The notes beneath the pieces were generated by a model. It did not search any database. It saw nothing but the letters and a program-made list of their open reading frames with translations, and was not told the DNA's origin. From the NCBI GenBank assembly GCA_037951105.1, contig JBAMJV010001304.1, forward strand, positions 1 through 64,000: a DNA stretch of 64,000 nucleotides. The letters run 5' to 3'. Positions 22,865-33,439 of the stretch are shown here, in pieces; the stretch's first letter is position 1; each line of letters opens with the position of its first letter. The translations under genes were made by a program, and so were the position numbers. Source of the stretch: Echinarachnius parma (Eukaryota > Echinodermata > Echinoidea > Clypeasteroida > Echinarachniidae).

Positions 22865-23105
22865 GGACGTGGCGTGACAAAATTGGCAGAACGAGTGCCT
22901 TCCAAACGTAAGGTCCCGCGTTCAAACCCAGAGTATGCCCACCGCGTTTCTCCTTCAGCAAGAAAGCAGGAGTGGAAAACGTGCACTGTGTGTGCTGGAT
23001 TGATTGCAGTGTATCCGATGACCGAGGTAATAATATCATTGTAAAGCGCTTAGAGGTGATACTCAATCATATTAGGCGGTATGTAAATCAAGAATACTAT
23101 TATTA
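22865..23105 (+). mobile_element. tRNA-derived SINE, family 1
   Basis: The head has an A-box-like 'tggcgtgacaaaattggc' and a B box in 'cccgcgttcaaacccag'. The tail is 'gtaaagcgcttagaggtgat' then 'caatcatattaggcggtatg' and an (ATT)-rich end. Other family members are at 29700-30055 (minus), 33440-34190 (nested), 38808-38890 (tail) and 48883-49078. Confidence 0.8.
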
Positions 23106-24340
23106 AATTCGATTAAATGTATTTATTTTCCATTGATATTTAATAAAAGAAACACGAACGACAATACTCAACAATATTAAATGTACAAAAGAAGGTAAAG
23201 CAGAGAAATACAGAAAACAAAGGTTTATCCTAATAAAAATTTCCTTTAATATAAACAAGTACTACTTCAATGCTATAAACATAATTATATCAAAATTGAT
23301 TGCAAGGACCAAAATTCCCCCCCCCCCCCCGCCAAAAAAAAGAGACAAACAATGACAAACAAGACAAACTGCAACGTACACAACTGGGAAATGGCAAATT
23401 GTGAAACTTTCTTATACTCAAGTAATATGCAATTTTTGATATTTCTTTTTAACATTTCTATGTGAGGGGTAATTTTGTATTTGAGGCTCATAATTGTGGA
23501 GGGAGAACAATTATACTTACAATTTGACTGCATTTCAAAGGGCCACTTGTCCTGATGTGATGTCTATAATTAAAACTCACGTGATAAACTGGATAACTAA
23601 AGGAAAATCAATTTTTAGCAATTTCTAAACAAATGTTGATCAAATACAATGTATTATGTCATTCAAATGTTATGCTCTTTCAAATTTGCCACTCAGTTTT
23701 TCATTATCTCACAACAAAAATGTGTGACTCGCCGTCCATACTAAAACTCAACTATCCTTTTAAATGAGTGACAGCGCAGCTTCCCAAAACTATATTACAG
23801 TATGACAGGTGAGGTATGATCATTGACTGGTGAATGTTGACAAGTATATTGTGAGGCAAATCCTTCTTTAATCTATTTAATGCACCAATGACTTGATACA
23901 TTTTACAGGCTCATTTTTACATGTTCTTTCCAATGTTCTTTCCAATTTAATTTCAACCCTAACAAATTTGTGGAATTAACTAAAGGACTTAGAACATCAT
24001 CAATAAATATACTAATTTCTGTAATATTTTCATTTTTATTCATGATGTTTTTGTAAGGTTTAATTTCAACTTATATTAGGTGCAAACCTGCTAGATGCAT
24101 TCTTTAGTTCGGAGAACATTCAGAGTACTACAAAAAGTAATTACATTGTCTCTTGATACAAATGCAAAAGTAACGTCAGTATAAATTATTGCATGTAATT
24201 TATTACCCACAAACTAAAAGTCATTGAAGTTTAAAAGAAAAAGTATTGCCCTAATACTGAACACTGTGGAACACCTAATAAACCCTTTTCATATCAGAAC
24301 TAGTATCATCCAAATAAACATATTGTAGTCTATCCAGCGC
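23106..24340 (-). mobile_element. Degenerate LINE fragment, minus strand
   Basis: On the minus strand 24275-24241 reads 'GVPQCSVLGQYFF', a decayed form of the RT motif GVPQGSVLGPLLF. Upstream are 'YINTCYNHALDRLQYVYLDD'-type residues. The rest to 23106 is AT-rich with many stops, and it contains an end of the TTAA MITE at 23643-23766. Confidence 0.55.
23643..23766 (+). mobile_element. TTAA-type MITE end fragment
   Basis: The block 'atgttatgctctttcaaatt' through 'actaaaactcaactatcctt' followed by TTAA (23763-23766) matches the right end of the complete element at 57329-57886 (57779-57890). The left end is missing. Confidence 0.65.
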
Positions 24341-25546
24341 ATGGTTATAGCATGTATCAATATAGATTTGTAACGGCTGTATATGCCGAGAGGACCTAAT
24401 AAGCAACATGTTCAGCAATATTGCGTAAAAACAGCCCCTTTGTGCATTTTTGATATAGCTCAAATGGAAAGTGCCAACAAATGCAAACTGAAATCTTTTT
24501 TGGGAGAGCTTGAAATCATGTCGCCGTCCGGTTTCGACAAAAGTATTCTTTGTTTACTTCGCTATGCAGAACTTGGGTCATTGGGTAAAGTGGGTATGAC
24601 CTCGACCTCGCGCATGCGCTGCGCAGCTCGTAGGTCCGACCAGCATGTGTACGTACTTAACATAGCCTAGGAAAAACTCCTCGGAATCGACTCGATTCAT
24701 TTGAGTTCAAAATTACATCCCCCAAATCCCTGTTTGACTAAAAACTAGTTTTGAAATATTATCGACACAAAGATACCACTTTCCTGAGCGTTTACCTCGA
24801 GCTACAGGCACGAAAATCCACGAGCGCCCGTTGCTAACAATGGCTTAACTGCTAGCTAGCGTTCGCCGTCGGCCATGGCGTCGGCTGACCGACCAGCGAT
24901 CTATCGGCCGGGTGTGTATGTTTATTTTTCTTCTACGTACCGGCATTTTATTTTTAATTCTTTTTACAAAATTCCTGACTTCAGTTTTCAAAATCAAGTT
25001 ATAATTTTACATTTGATAATATAGTGGCGACGTGGCCTTATTACTGGCATAATGAAATACACTAGCTCCTTATCATTAGTATGCATGCATGCCTACCTAT
25101 ACATAAATATCGAAATGTATTTCTCTGCCTACACTTTTGAAGAACCATGTTTCATGAATCATGTTCAATGTCAGTCTCAGCCACAGTATGTGGAATTAAG
25201 TTTGAAAATGCTTTTGTATGAATATCATTAAGGAATACAAAATAAAACAACCATTCACAACAAATAAGACTCTTGTCTCTGAATACCGGGATGTACAATT
25301 ATTGTTCATTATAACTTTCATCACTATGATCATCACAGCCGTGAGTAGTTAGTTTTGTGGAAAAACTCGAGTTTATTTAATTATTCTGACCTCAAACTTC
25401 CGTGCAATGTTATTTTATAACTTGTTAAATTACATGTTTTCGGGTGTTTTATTGTTCAAACTTTAAGATTTAAAAAAATGATACAATCTTTGTTAATATC
25501 GGCCGCCGTGCATCGGATTTTTACTACTCTTTTATTCTACGTAACC

Positions 25547-25850
25547 GAGCATGGTGACTTAGCGGTTAGAGTGTCCGCCTCATGCACGGGAGGTCCGGGG
25601 TTTAAACCCAGACCGGGTCATACCAAATATTTTTTTTTTAATGGTACCTTCTGCCTTCTAGCCAGGCGCTCGGCATTTATATAATGGAGAAGGGAAAGTT
25701 AATCACACGAGTGACCAGAGGACTGGCCTTCTTCTATAGCTTTGGCTACATTTAGTAGACGTGTGGCCTAGGGCTAATGAATCGGAGATAGGCGCCGCCT
25801 TATGTGCCAACATTGGCACGGGAAGGTCTTCAACTTTTGTTTTACTTATT
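25547..25850 (+). mobile_element. tRNA-derived SINE, family 2 (copy a)
   Basis: The head 'gcatggtgacttagcggtta' (A box) leads to 'gggtttaaacccagacc' (B box region), then the family body 'gccttctagccaggcgctcg', 'cacacgagtgaccagagga', 'acatttagtagacgtgtggc' and the end 'ggcacgggaaggtcttcaac'. It is about 300 bp. The same element is at 48235 and 61577. Confidence 0.85.
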
Positions 25851-26596
25851 CTACGTGATGTTAAAATAAAATTGCACGTGTAACACATGAGTTTGATACT
25901 GGGTATGTGCACTTATATTTTAGACTTCATTCGAATCCGATCATGTATGTCTATCCGATCGCGATCCGACTCAACATGTGGTTGGTCCATTTGCAAGGTG
26001 AAGTACAATGAAGAAAAAAACTGTTACAAATAAAGAAGATACTCATATTAAAGTATTATCTTAATTTCATCTTCCATTTCCAACAATAATTATTAATAAT
26101 AATTGTATTAATAAAATCGGTTCAGAAATGACTGAAATATCCATAAACATAACCATTTGTAATTAATGTGCAGCCCCACAATTATTCGATAATTTTGAAC
26201 CAGCCGTTAAATTTCTTTTCTTTAATGCTTCCTCTTTTCAAAAAGTTACAAGACAGGTGTTTAAATGGTTGTTGATTATCTGTATATCTAATCACTATTT
26301 TAAATAAACTAAATTAATCTGAAATCATTATTTAAATTTTCTTAAACTTGATAACTTGTTTACATTGTTAATATCTGTTTATTGTTGTTTTTTTTATCAT
26401 TATTGCTATTACAATGATTATTATTATCATAATCAAATGTATTATTATGATTATTACTGCTATTATTATGACTACTATTATAATTAGTAGTAGTATTTTT
26501 ATCATCGTTATCACTTTCTATTATTTCATTTTCTTTTTAATCTATGCATGACAAAAATAAATTAAAAGGACGAATAAATTGTATAACTATGTAAAT

Positions 26597-27051
26597 ACTG
26601 TTTTCTGAAATAAAGTCCCTCGTAAGAGGTAAAAGAGACGGCTAAAATATCCATAAATATAACAGTTTGTAATAAAGCTGGGGCCCCAGGTTTATTAGAG
26701 AATTTTGAACCAGCCGTTAAAAATTCCAAAAAATGCTTCCTCTTTTCAAAAAGTTACAAAATAGGTATTTAAATAGTTGTTGGTTATTTCTCTATATAAT
26801 CACTATTTCAAGAAAACATCACATGCACAATATTTTATTCAAAAGGGTTGAAACCGATGAGTGTTTAGAGAGCGCCCTCTTACGTTTTAACCGCTCTTTT
26901 TGAATGATAACATGATCTTTACTACGTCATTTGTAATTTTGTGTTCCTTTCTAGTTATAACTATTAGTTTGTAATTTAATGATGCAGGTTTTGGTTACTA
27001 AAATTCAAGTTCACCAAAACTGTACTCTCCTTACCAGAACTCAACTATCCC
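26597..27051 (-). mobile_element. TTAA-type MITE, left-truncated, with empty site at 63718
   Basis: The interior matches 57329-57886 in reverse complement ('gagcgccctcttacgtttta', 'gaaaccgatgagtgttta', 'ttaacggctggttcaaaatt'). Its end 'aactatccct' abuts TTAA (27052-27055). The duplicated segment at 63700-63735 has the same flank with a single TTAA and no element, which makes it an empty site. At the other end this copy joins straight to 'ggtaaaag', and about 110 bp of flank present at 63593-63715 is missing here, so a deletion removed the outer terminus and some flank. Confidence 0.8.
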
Positions 27052-27331
27052 TTTAAGCTTGCAAACTATTATTTGCCTTTTTTTTAATAGGGTAGTAGAA
27101 AATTGCCAAATATATTATATTTAATCTGACATGTTTATGGTTGTTTAGTTGTTTGGGTGCTCAATATTTGAACAAACAATATGTTACTCAAATCTAAATG
27201 GTTTGTCAATTATTAATCAGGTTATTCCTGCGAGCATAAAGACACTTGACAAATTGTTGTGTTTTTTTTCGTTTTCCTATTGCATGATCGAAAAATGAAT
27301 GTATTGATGATTATGACGTTTCGTAATTTAA

Positions 27332-28038
27332 CCCTAATATGGCCGGGGGGGGGGCATAATGGCCCACCCCTCCGCGATTTGGTTTATTGGTCCAAAACGC
27401 TGTACGATGACGCGCCACGGCTTGGTGGCTTTATTCTATCGGGTCTTGCGCACATTTTAAAACAAAAATTTCGAAAATCGGACCTACCGTTACAAAGTCA
27501 CGTGACCTTTTGTCTATGCATGTCAGCCCGAAAATCGCTCAATTTCGTGATTTGTGTACAAAACATATGGAAATATCAATTTTCGTAAAATGAGGTGTAT
27601 AATTAGCTATTTGATGTTGTTTACATGTTATATGTTGGTTTGGGAATAAAATAAAATAAAATAAACAACAAAAACAATAAAATACATAAGAAATTAACAA
27701 AACAATAGAAAACATAAGGAAGAACCAGGCTCTTCCAAACAATTTTGTCGTATTATCATTACAAATGCTCTAATGAATATATGTAGTAAAAATCAGAGTT
27801 TAATTATGAAGAATATATGATTTATGGGTAAAAATATGAATGTCATGACTTATTTGCATAAATTACCATAAATATGCAAATTAAGGAATTTTTCAAAATT
27901 TTTCAAAATTACCATTGTATTCTATACACTTCACTTATCATGCGTGCACAATTTTAGGGGGGGGGGGGGGGCATAATGCCCCCCCCCCCCCCCCCCCCCG
28001 GCCTGCTGAAGACCTCAAATAGCCCGGCCCTTTTAGGG
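27332..28038. mobile_element. piggyBac-like MITE (TTAA target, CCCTAA ends)
   Basis: The ends are 'ccctaatatggccggg' and 'cccggcccttttaggg', inverted repeats, each flanked by TTAA (27328-27331 and 28039-28042). Both ends carry poly-G or poly-C runs next to 'gcataatg'. TTAA duplication with CCC-starting ends is the piggyBac pattern. No transposase is present. A right-end fragment is at 45150-45251. Confidence 0.75.
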
Positions 28039-28042
28039 TTAA

Positions 28043-29460
28043 ACTGTAACCTCCTCCTTTTCCCTCCGTTTCCATTACCCCTCCCCTCTCCCTCCCATCT
28101 CCTTTACTCCTCTTCCCTCCATTCCCTTCACTTTGCTCTTCTCCCAATCGTTTCCATTCTTCCCTCCCCTTCCCTCCCCCTCTATAAACACTTTCCACTC
28201 CCAGCCTCTCCTTGCCTTTCCTTCAACTTACCCTCCCTCCCCATTCATTCTCTCCTTTCCCAATCCCTCCTCTTCCCTTATATTTACTTCAATGAATTAT
28301 CTTATGAATACTTTGTTTGATATGAATTATATGTAATATATCATTTAGTTTGGTTAAATTCCTCCCTCCTTCTTCCTTTCATCCCTTCCTTCCTTCCTTG
28401 CTTGCTTCCTTCCTACCATTCTTCCTTCCTTTTTTTCTTTCTTTCGTCCCTTCGTTCCTTCCTCCCTTCATTCCCTTCGTGCCTTCCATTCATTTTGATT
28501 CCCATCCCCTTTGATTCCCATCCCCTTCTACTTCCCTCCCCTCCCGCATCTTTCCTCTTATTCCTTTCCTTTCCCACCTCTTAAATTTAATGTTTTCCCC
28601 ATCACATTCCACCCCTTCTCGTCTCTAACTTCACTTCCAACTATATTTATGCCGGTCACTTCCATTTTATATTTCCCCTCCTCTTCCCCCTTTTCTTCTT
28701 CCCTCCCTTCTTCCATCCTCTTCTTTCCTTCCTTCCATCCGTCCTCCCTTCCTTTCTTCGCCCATCATTCCGTCCTTGATCCATCCCTTCTTTCCTTCCA
28801 TCCGTCCTCCCTTCCTTTCTTCGCCCATCATTCCGTCCTTGATCCATCCCTTCTTTCCTTCCATCCGTCCTCCCTTCCTTTCTTCGCCCATCATTCCGTC
28901 CTTGATCCATCCCTTCTTTCCTTCCATCCGTCCTCCCTTCCTTTCTTCGCCCATCATTCCGTCCTTGATCCATCCCTTCTTTCCTTCCATCCGTCCTCCC
29001 TTCCTTTCTTCGCCCATCATTCCGTCCTTGATCTATCCCTTCTTTCCTTCCATCCGACCTCCCTTCCTTTCTTCGCCCATCATTCCGTCCTTGATCCATC
29101 CCTTCTTTCCTTCCATCCGTCCTCCCTTCTTTTCTTCGCCCATCATTCCGTCCTTGATCCATCCCTTCTTTCCTTCATCCGTCCTCCCTTCCTTTCTTCG
29201 CCCATCATTCCGTCCTTGATCCATCCCTTCTTTTCTTCCATCCGTCCTCCCTTCCTTTCTTCGCCCATCATTCCGTCCTTGATCCATCCCTTTTTTCCTT
29301 CCATCCGTCCTCCCTTCCTTTCTTCGCCCATCATTCCGTCCTTGATCCATCCCTTCTTTCCTTCCATCCGTCCTCCCTTCCTTTCTTCGCCCATCATTCC
29401 GTCCTTGATCCATCCCTTCTTTCCTTCCATCCGTCCTCCCTTCCTTTCTCACTTCCTTCC
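28043..29460. repeat. 1.4 kb polypyrimidine strand-asymmetric tract
   Basis: The plus strand is almost pure C+T from about 28050 to 28300 and from about 28355 to 29460, with blocks such as 'ccttccttcc'. Open frames on both strands result from the composition and have no domain. Long mirror-like pyrimidine tracts can form triplex (H-) DNA. That is a general property and not shown here. Confidence 0.85.
28718..29450 (+). repeat. 63 bp minisatellite, about 11.6 copies
   Basis: The unit runs 'ccatcccttctttccttcc', 'atccgtcctcccttcct', 'ttcttcgcccatcattccg', 'tccttgat'. Unit ends (gat) fall at 28780, 28843, 28906, 28969, 29032, 29095, 29158, 29220, 29283, 29346 and 29409. The spacing is 63 bp except one of 62, caused by a single-base deletion near 29176. 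Because 63 is divisible by three, long spurious ORFs run through it on both strands (including 349 codons at 28511-29560). Units are over 95% alike, implying recent expansion or homogenisation. Confidence 0.95.
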
Positions 29461-29599
29461 TTCTTTTTATTGCGCTGGATATCAAATCAATAATTATGTT
29501 TTCGGTTCATTCGTGTATCCGGCCCTGTTTTTTTCTTTTGCTTTATTTGTGATGTTATAGAGTGATGAAGTGTGACGTCATCTATGACGTCATAAACAC

Positions 29600-30260
29600 C
29601 TATTTTTAGAATTTTTACATTTGAACTTCATTTTCAGAAAGAGCATGAAATATGATGTCTAAATACTGAAAATCAATTGAATATGTTAAGTATTGGCTGA
29701 TATAATAATAATAATAATAGTATTTGCGATTTATATAGCGCATAATATGATTGATAATCATCTCTAAGCGCTTTACAGTATTATTACCCCGGTCATCGGA
29801 CACACATTCACAATCATTCCGCACATGACGTGCACTCTCTGCTCCCTTGGGAGCAATGCATTTTGGCAGCCATATGGCGCACTTGACGGTATACAAGTCA
29901 TACACGTCCCACTACCAGGTCCCCATTTACACACCTGGGTAGAGAGCAGCAATGTGGATTAATTGTCTTGCTGAAGGACAAACGGAGTGGGCAGGGTTCG
30001 AACTCGGGATCTCGAGATCAGAAAGCGCCCGCTCTACCGATCTTGCCACACCACGATATATGCCCATCCGAATGATTGTTTTTCCAATAGGCAATCAGTG
30101 TTGTTGTGGACTGGTTCATAACTTTTCGCCCATTGCACTATAACACTGATGCCCATTGAAGTAAAATTTATTAACATATTCAATTGTACTTAGACATTAT
30201 TTTTCATGCTATTTATGAAAATGAAGTTCAAATTTGAACATTCTAAAAAAAGTTCGCTAT
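29600..30260. mobile_element. Palindromic MITE split by a SINE
   Basis: The arms at 29600-29690 ('tttttagaatttttacattt', 'gaacttcattttca', 'gcatgaaa', 'caattgaatatgttaa') are mirrored at 30165-30255. The loop is occupied by a complete minus-strand SINE (29700-30055), so the SINE landed in the MITE. Confidence 0.75.
29700..30055 (-). mobile_element. tRNA-derived SINE, family 1, full length
   Basis: On the minus strand the head is 'gtggtgtggcaagatcggta' (A box) with 'gagttcgaaccc' (B box) at about 29993-30004. The body includes 'acccaggtgtgtaaatgggg' and 'gcccaagggagcagag'-like blocks, and the tail is 'taaagcgcttagagatgatt' then 'gcgctatataaatcgc' and (ATT)n at 29703-29717. This is the reference copy for family 1 in the window. 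Confidence 0.9.
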
Positions 30261-30519
30261 GACGTTAATTTGAGTTAGCTTTGTTATCATAATTACAATT
30301 ATATGAGAAGTTTCCATAATTGTTATAATGTTCTTATCTTGTATATTATTGTGCATTTGTGTTCCATTCCTCTTCCTTATACTTCACTCTTCTTCTCCTT
30401 AACCCCTTTACTCCTTCTTTTATCTTCTGCTTTATTTCAATCCTTAATCTTTTTTCTCTATTTTAGGTGTGTATGCGATGTATTAGTTGTTTTTTGCCTT
30501 ATGTTTAATTAGTAATTAT

Positions 30520-30685
30520 TTGTAAAAATTGTATCTAGTTAAATAGTTGATTATGTTCTTAAGGTGTCCCGCTCACAAGCTTTGCTTTCAAGGGGCACCT
30601 CAACCATTTGTTGATATTCTTGTATTTTACAATGTATATATTTTGATATTTGGTTGAAATAAAATAAATGAAAATGAAATGACGT
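30520..30685 (+). mobile_element. LINE 3' UTR end
   Basis: The sequence 'cccgctcacaagctttgctt' then 'caaggggcacctcaacc' is followed by 'ttggttgaaataaaataaat' and 'gaaaatgaaatga', a style of short A-rich repeated tail seen at the ends of the CR1-like LINEs here. No coding part remains. From 30286 to 30520 there is AT-rich DNA without features. Confidence 0.5.
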
Positions 30686-30889
30686 CATGGCTTGTGAACT
30701 TTAAAGCGGTACAGCCAACTACGTAGGATTTATTTCATTCGATTCTCATGCATTTTTGAAGAGACGTTCCCTTTACTAACATACAAATCGTTTCTTTCTA
30801 TTTTGTCTCCCCATGCATTCAGGTCTATCATGCATAATGTAATCTGTCTACTAATTCCGACACTTGTGCTAGACAACCGACCTCGCTTC

Positions 30890-31650
30890 AAGAACGCAGA
30901 AGTAGGAGCTTCATCCATACTGAGATCACTATCTGGACCAGCTTCAGCCCTTAAAGAGCCTAGTGGGCTATGTTCATGGCACTGAATAGGCGGATATCAG
31001 ACACTCAGATGGAATAGGATAGCATAATCGACTGAGTAAATTTGGGTGATCGAAATCAAGAATCCACTCAACTGACAGGAGCTTCTTCCATACTCCGATC
31101 GCTGTTTGGGACAGCGCCCATTAACATTACCAACACCACAATATCTGCTCGGTTATGTTCAGTTTCTATATCGTTTACAGAATCCTCATTATGTGAGTAG
31201 TTATCAACATCAATAACCCACCGTAGTGGTAGGAACGTCATCCATACTGCGCTCACTGTCTGGAACAACAAACCATGCAGAGAGTAGTTGGGTCATCAAC
31301 GTTAAGAACCCTCTAAAATGACATAAGCTTCATCCATTCTGAGGTCACTGTCTAGAACAGCCTGACCGAGAGAAGTTAGTGAGTTGGGGTAAGCAACATC
31401 AAGAAACCATTCTCCAGTCATGGGCCTCATCCGTACCGTAGTGCATGTCTGGAACAGCCTACCAGAGATGAGTTGATATGATAGGCATCAGGAACGCACT
31501 CACCAGTCAGAGGTCCGTTCTACAGTGACTGTCTGGAACAGCTAACTAGAGAATAGATGGGTTGATCAACGTCAATAACCCACTCGGCTGTCAGGGTCTT
31601 CATCCGTACTCATGAACTGTCTGGAATTACTTATCAAATAGTAGTTGGGA
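30890..31650. repeat. Degenerate ~90 bp tandem array with a conserved core
   Basis: A core of the form 'ttcatccatactgNgNtcac' then 'tgtctggaacagc' recurs at about 30910, 31084, 31240, 31330, 31427, 31511 and 31601, with a lone variant near 32070. The last five are 84-97 bp apart and the first two gaps are longer. On the minus strand the core reads 'VPDSERSMDD' or 'VLDSDLRMDEA', but frames are broken between units, so either the array descends from a coding repeat or the frame is accidental. Confidence 0.65.
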
Positions 31651-31671
31651 TGATCGACGTCAAGAAACTAC

Positions 31672-31830
31672 CGTATTTGTCGGTGTATTAACCGCACCTT
31701 TTTTCTCAAAAAAAAGCTCCAAAAAGGGGGGAGCGGTTAATACACGGAGATAGGAAAATTGTACACGCAAATTGCCTAGCCAGCGCCGGGCCCTAATTAA
31801 TACGATGCGGTTAATACACGGAGATAAGAT
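31672..31830. mobile_element. Putative MITE (GTGCGGTTAATACACxG motif)
   Basis: The block 'gtgtattaaccgcacc' is mirrored by 'gagcggttaatacacggag' at about 31725, and a third copy 'gcggttaatacacggagata' lies at 31805. This resembles dispersed animal MITEs that read 'gtattaaccgcacc'. The exact ends are uncertain. Confidence 0.55.
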
Positions 31831-32700
31831 TCACAAGTGACCAAAGTCCACCTCAGCAAGGCATTCATACTCATACGATGCACGGAAAATACAAGCATAT
31901 TCCCCCCAAAACAAGTCAAGTGTCTTTTATGTTTCTCTTTTACCTCTTCCTAAATATTGCTCGTTGTTGCTGCGAAAGCAGCTTTGAAGATTCACGATCA
32001 TTGCTTCGATCTTAGTACGAATCCTAACATGCACCCGGCCGCGCGACTGGCATATAACTGGCAAGAACCTCATTCATACTGCGATCACTGATCACTGATG
32101 AATGACTGGCATGATGATGTCACAGAAGTCATTTGCTTTTGGAGGTTTTTTTTAGGGGTAGAGCTTAGCAGGTAGAACAAAAGTAATAGAAAAAATAATA
32201 TAAAATATATGACACAAATGTACATCAAAAAGTGAAAAGATATGTGATGTATACATTATTATAGATCAACAAAAGTCAACATGAATTTGTAATGTTGTCA
32301 CCCTTTAAGTGGTAGGAGATGAAACTTTAATTCGACCAGAGTTGGGTTAATCGATGATTTAGGTTCAATCCCTCACGATATGCAGGCATCGACACCTCTC
32401 CAGTTATCGCCATTATGATGCACTCCGAAATCTCTCTGATGTGCTGTGAACTACTAACTTGCTCATATGCATGTTTTTGTGCTTCCGTATATTCAATTTG
32501 ATCTCTATCTTCATCTCATAGTTTGTATATGCGTATGGCCAGGATCAGTTGTGGGGTAGTTTATTCATGCACAGCTGATTCAGAAACGCATTTCATTTCA
32601 ATCTTGTTGCCACACCCTGGCCACTGACGACGAGTGTGAGCACCCTTTGCTATTTTGTTTACAGGACTGTATACTCCTTCTGCAGGATTGAGGACTATCC

Positions 32701-32870
32701 CAACAGTCTTTTATAGGACTACCAACAGTCCTTTCTAGGACTATCAACAGTCCTTTCTAGGACTACCAACAGTTCTTTTTAGAACTCTCCTAGAAAGAAT
32801 ACCAACAGTTCTTTTCAGAACTACACCAACAGTCCTTTCTAGGACTACCATAGTCCTTTTCAGGGCTTAC
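32701..32870 (+). repeat. Seven tandem histone-3'-stem-loop-like hairpins
   Basis: Seven 16-nt hairpins, each with a 6 bp stem and a 4-nt pyrimidine-rich loop, lie at 32705-32720, 32727-32742, 32749-32764, 32771-32786, 32807-32822, 32831-32846 and 32852-32867. Typical forms are accaacAGTCCTttctAGGACTacc and accaacAGTTCTtttcAGAACTac. They share the layout of the animal histone pre-mRNA 3' end: an ACCAA(C) 5' flank, six-pair stem with G in the second pair, U-rich tetraloop ending in C or U, and an ACC 3' flank. Compensatory changes (TCC/GGA versus TTC/GAA) keep the stems paired. The canonical stem starts GG; here it is AG. No histone ORF lies in this window. Confidence 0.75.
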
Positions 32871-33406
32871 CAATCCACCCATCTCACATGGTGTACCCGT
32901 AAACCACACGTATTATATACACCACCATGGAAACCGATACTTACAAGCAACATTTAAGGATTGAGACTGTTCATCCATCGTCTTTAACATGATCAATGGT
33001 TGTATATATGTTTGCGTGTTTGTTTTGTTTTACTTTTGCATAATTTATTAATAAAACAAAGTCAGCATGACCAAACTTATGTATGTCAGAGATAGCATTC
33101 ATTATGCTGTAAAGGACACGCACGATACAGTTAAATCATACTAGGCGCGATATAAATCAAACCGAAACATAATTCCAATTTGATCTGCGAATTCGGTTGC
33201 GGGAACTCAAATTTCGAAACGTGTTGGTCAATGAAATTTCCCAAACGCAAATGATAAAAACGGAGTTATAACTACACCGTCATCTATAAAACACCGAAAC
33301 AGAATATAGGTTATCTAAAATAATACATCTTTCAATCCTGTCCACAAGGTATGAACCCAGAGCAAATTGGAATGATATATATAGGTTCAATTTATATTGC
33401 GATTAA

Positions 33407-33435
33407 CAGTGGCGTCCCCCATCGTTACGCCACTG
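33407..33435. mobile_element. 29 bp fused hAT termini
   Basis: The sequence cagtggcgt..acgccactg is a palindrome made of two CAGTGGCG hAT-type ends with only 11 bases between them. It looks like an internally deleted remnant. Both sides lie next to TTAA, which may be chance. Confidence 0.5.
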
Positions 33436-33439
33436 GCTT

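Larger units (their letters stand above)
24340..27260 (+). repeat. Segmental duplication, copy 1
   Basis: This interval and 60417-63945 are collinear in the same orientation over about 2.5 kb of shared sequence ('atatgccNagaggacctaat', 'gcgcatgcgctgcgcagctc', 'gacaaaaataaattaaaa', 'aagcttgcaaactattattt'). Both share a family 2 SINE at the same internal place, so that SINE predates the duplication. Later changes include the MITE at 26597-27051 here and about 1 kb of extra sequence at 62215-63280 in the other copy. The small conserved ORF at 24383/60417 begins 'MPRGPNKQH' in one copy but is not preserved beyond it, so I do not call a gene. Confidence 0.85.

Noticed and set aside
24383-24670. 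95-codon ORF in segmental copy 1
   Set aside because: The duplicate at 60417 shares the first residues but then diverges by frameshift and stop, so the frame is not under visible constraint.
25547-25625. A functional tRNA gene (also at 48235 and 61577)
   Set aside because: The A and B boxes are good, but the acceptor arms do not pair well and each copy is followed by the same ~200 bp SINE body. They are SINE heads.
28656-29485. Minus-strand Arg/Lys/Gly-rich ORFs over the same tract
   Set aside because: They are reverse-strand shadows of the minisatellite, with several overlapping frames equally open.
28511-29560. Longest ORF in the window (349 codons) as a serine/proline/histidine repeat protein
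   Set aside because: It follows a 63 bp minisatellite in a pyrimidine tract. All frames stay open because 63 is a multiple of three, a one-base deletion switches the peptide phrase midway without a stop, and there is no signal peptide or domain.
32300-32650. A histone or other coding gene feeding the stem-loop array
   Set aside because: All frames upstream on the plus strand are closed by frequent stops, and no histone-fold residues could be recognised.
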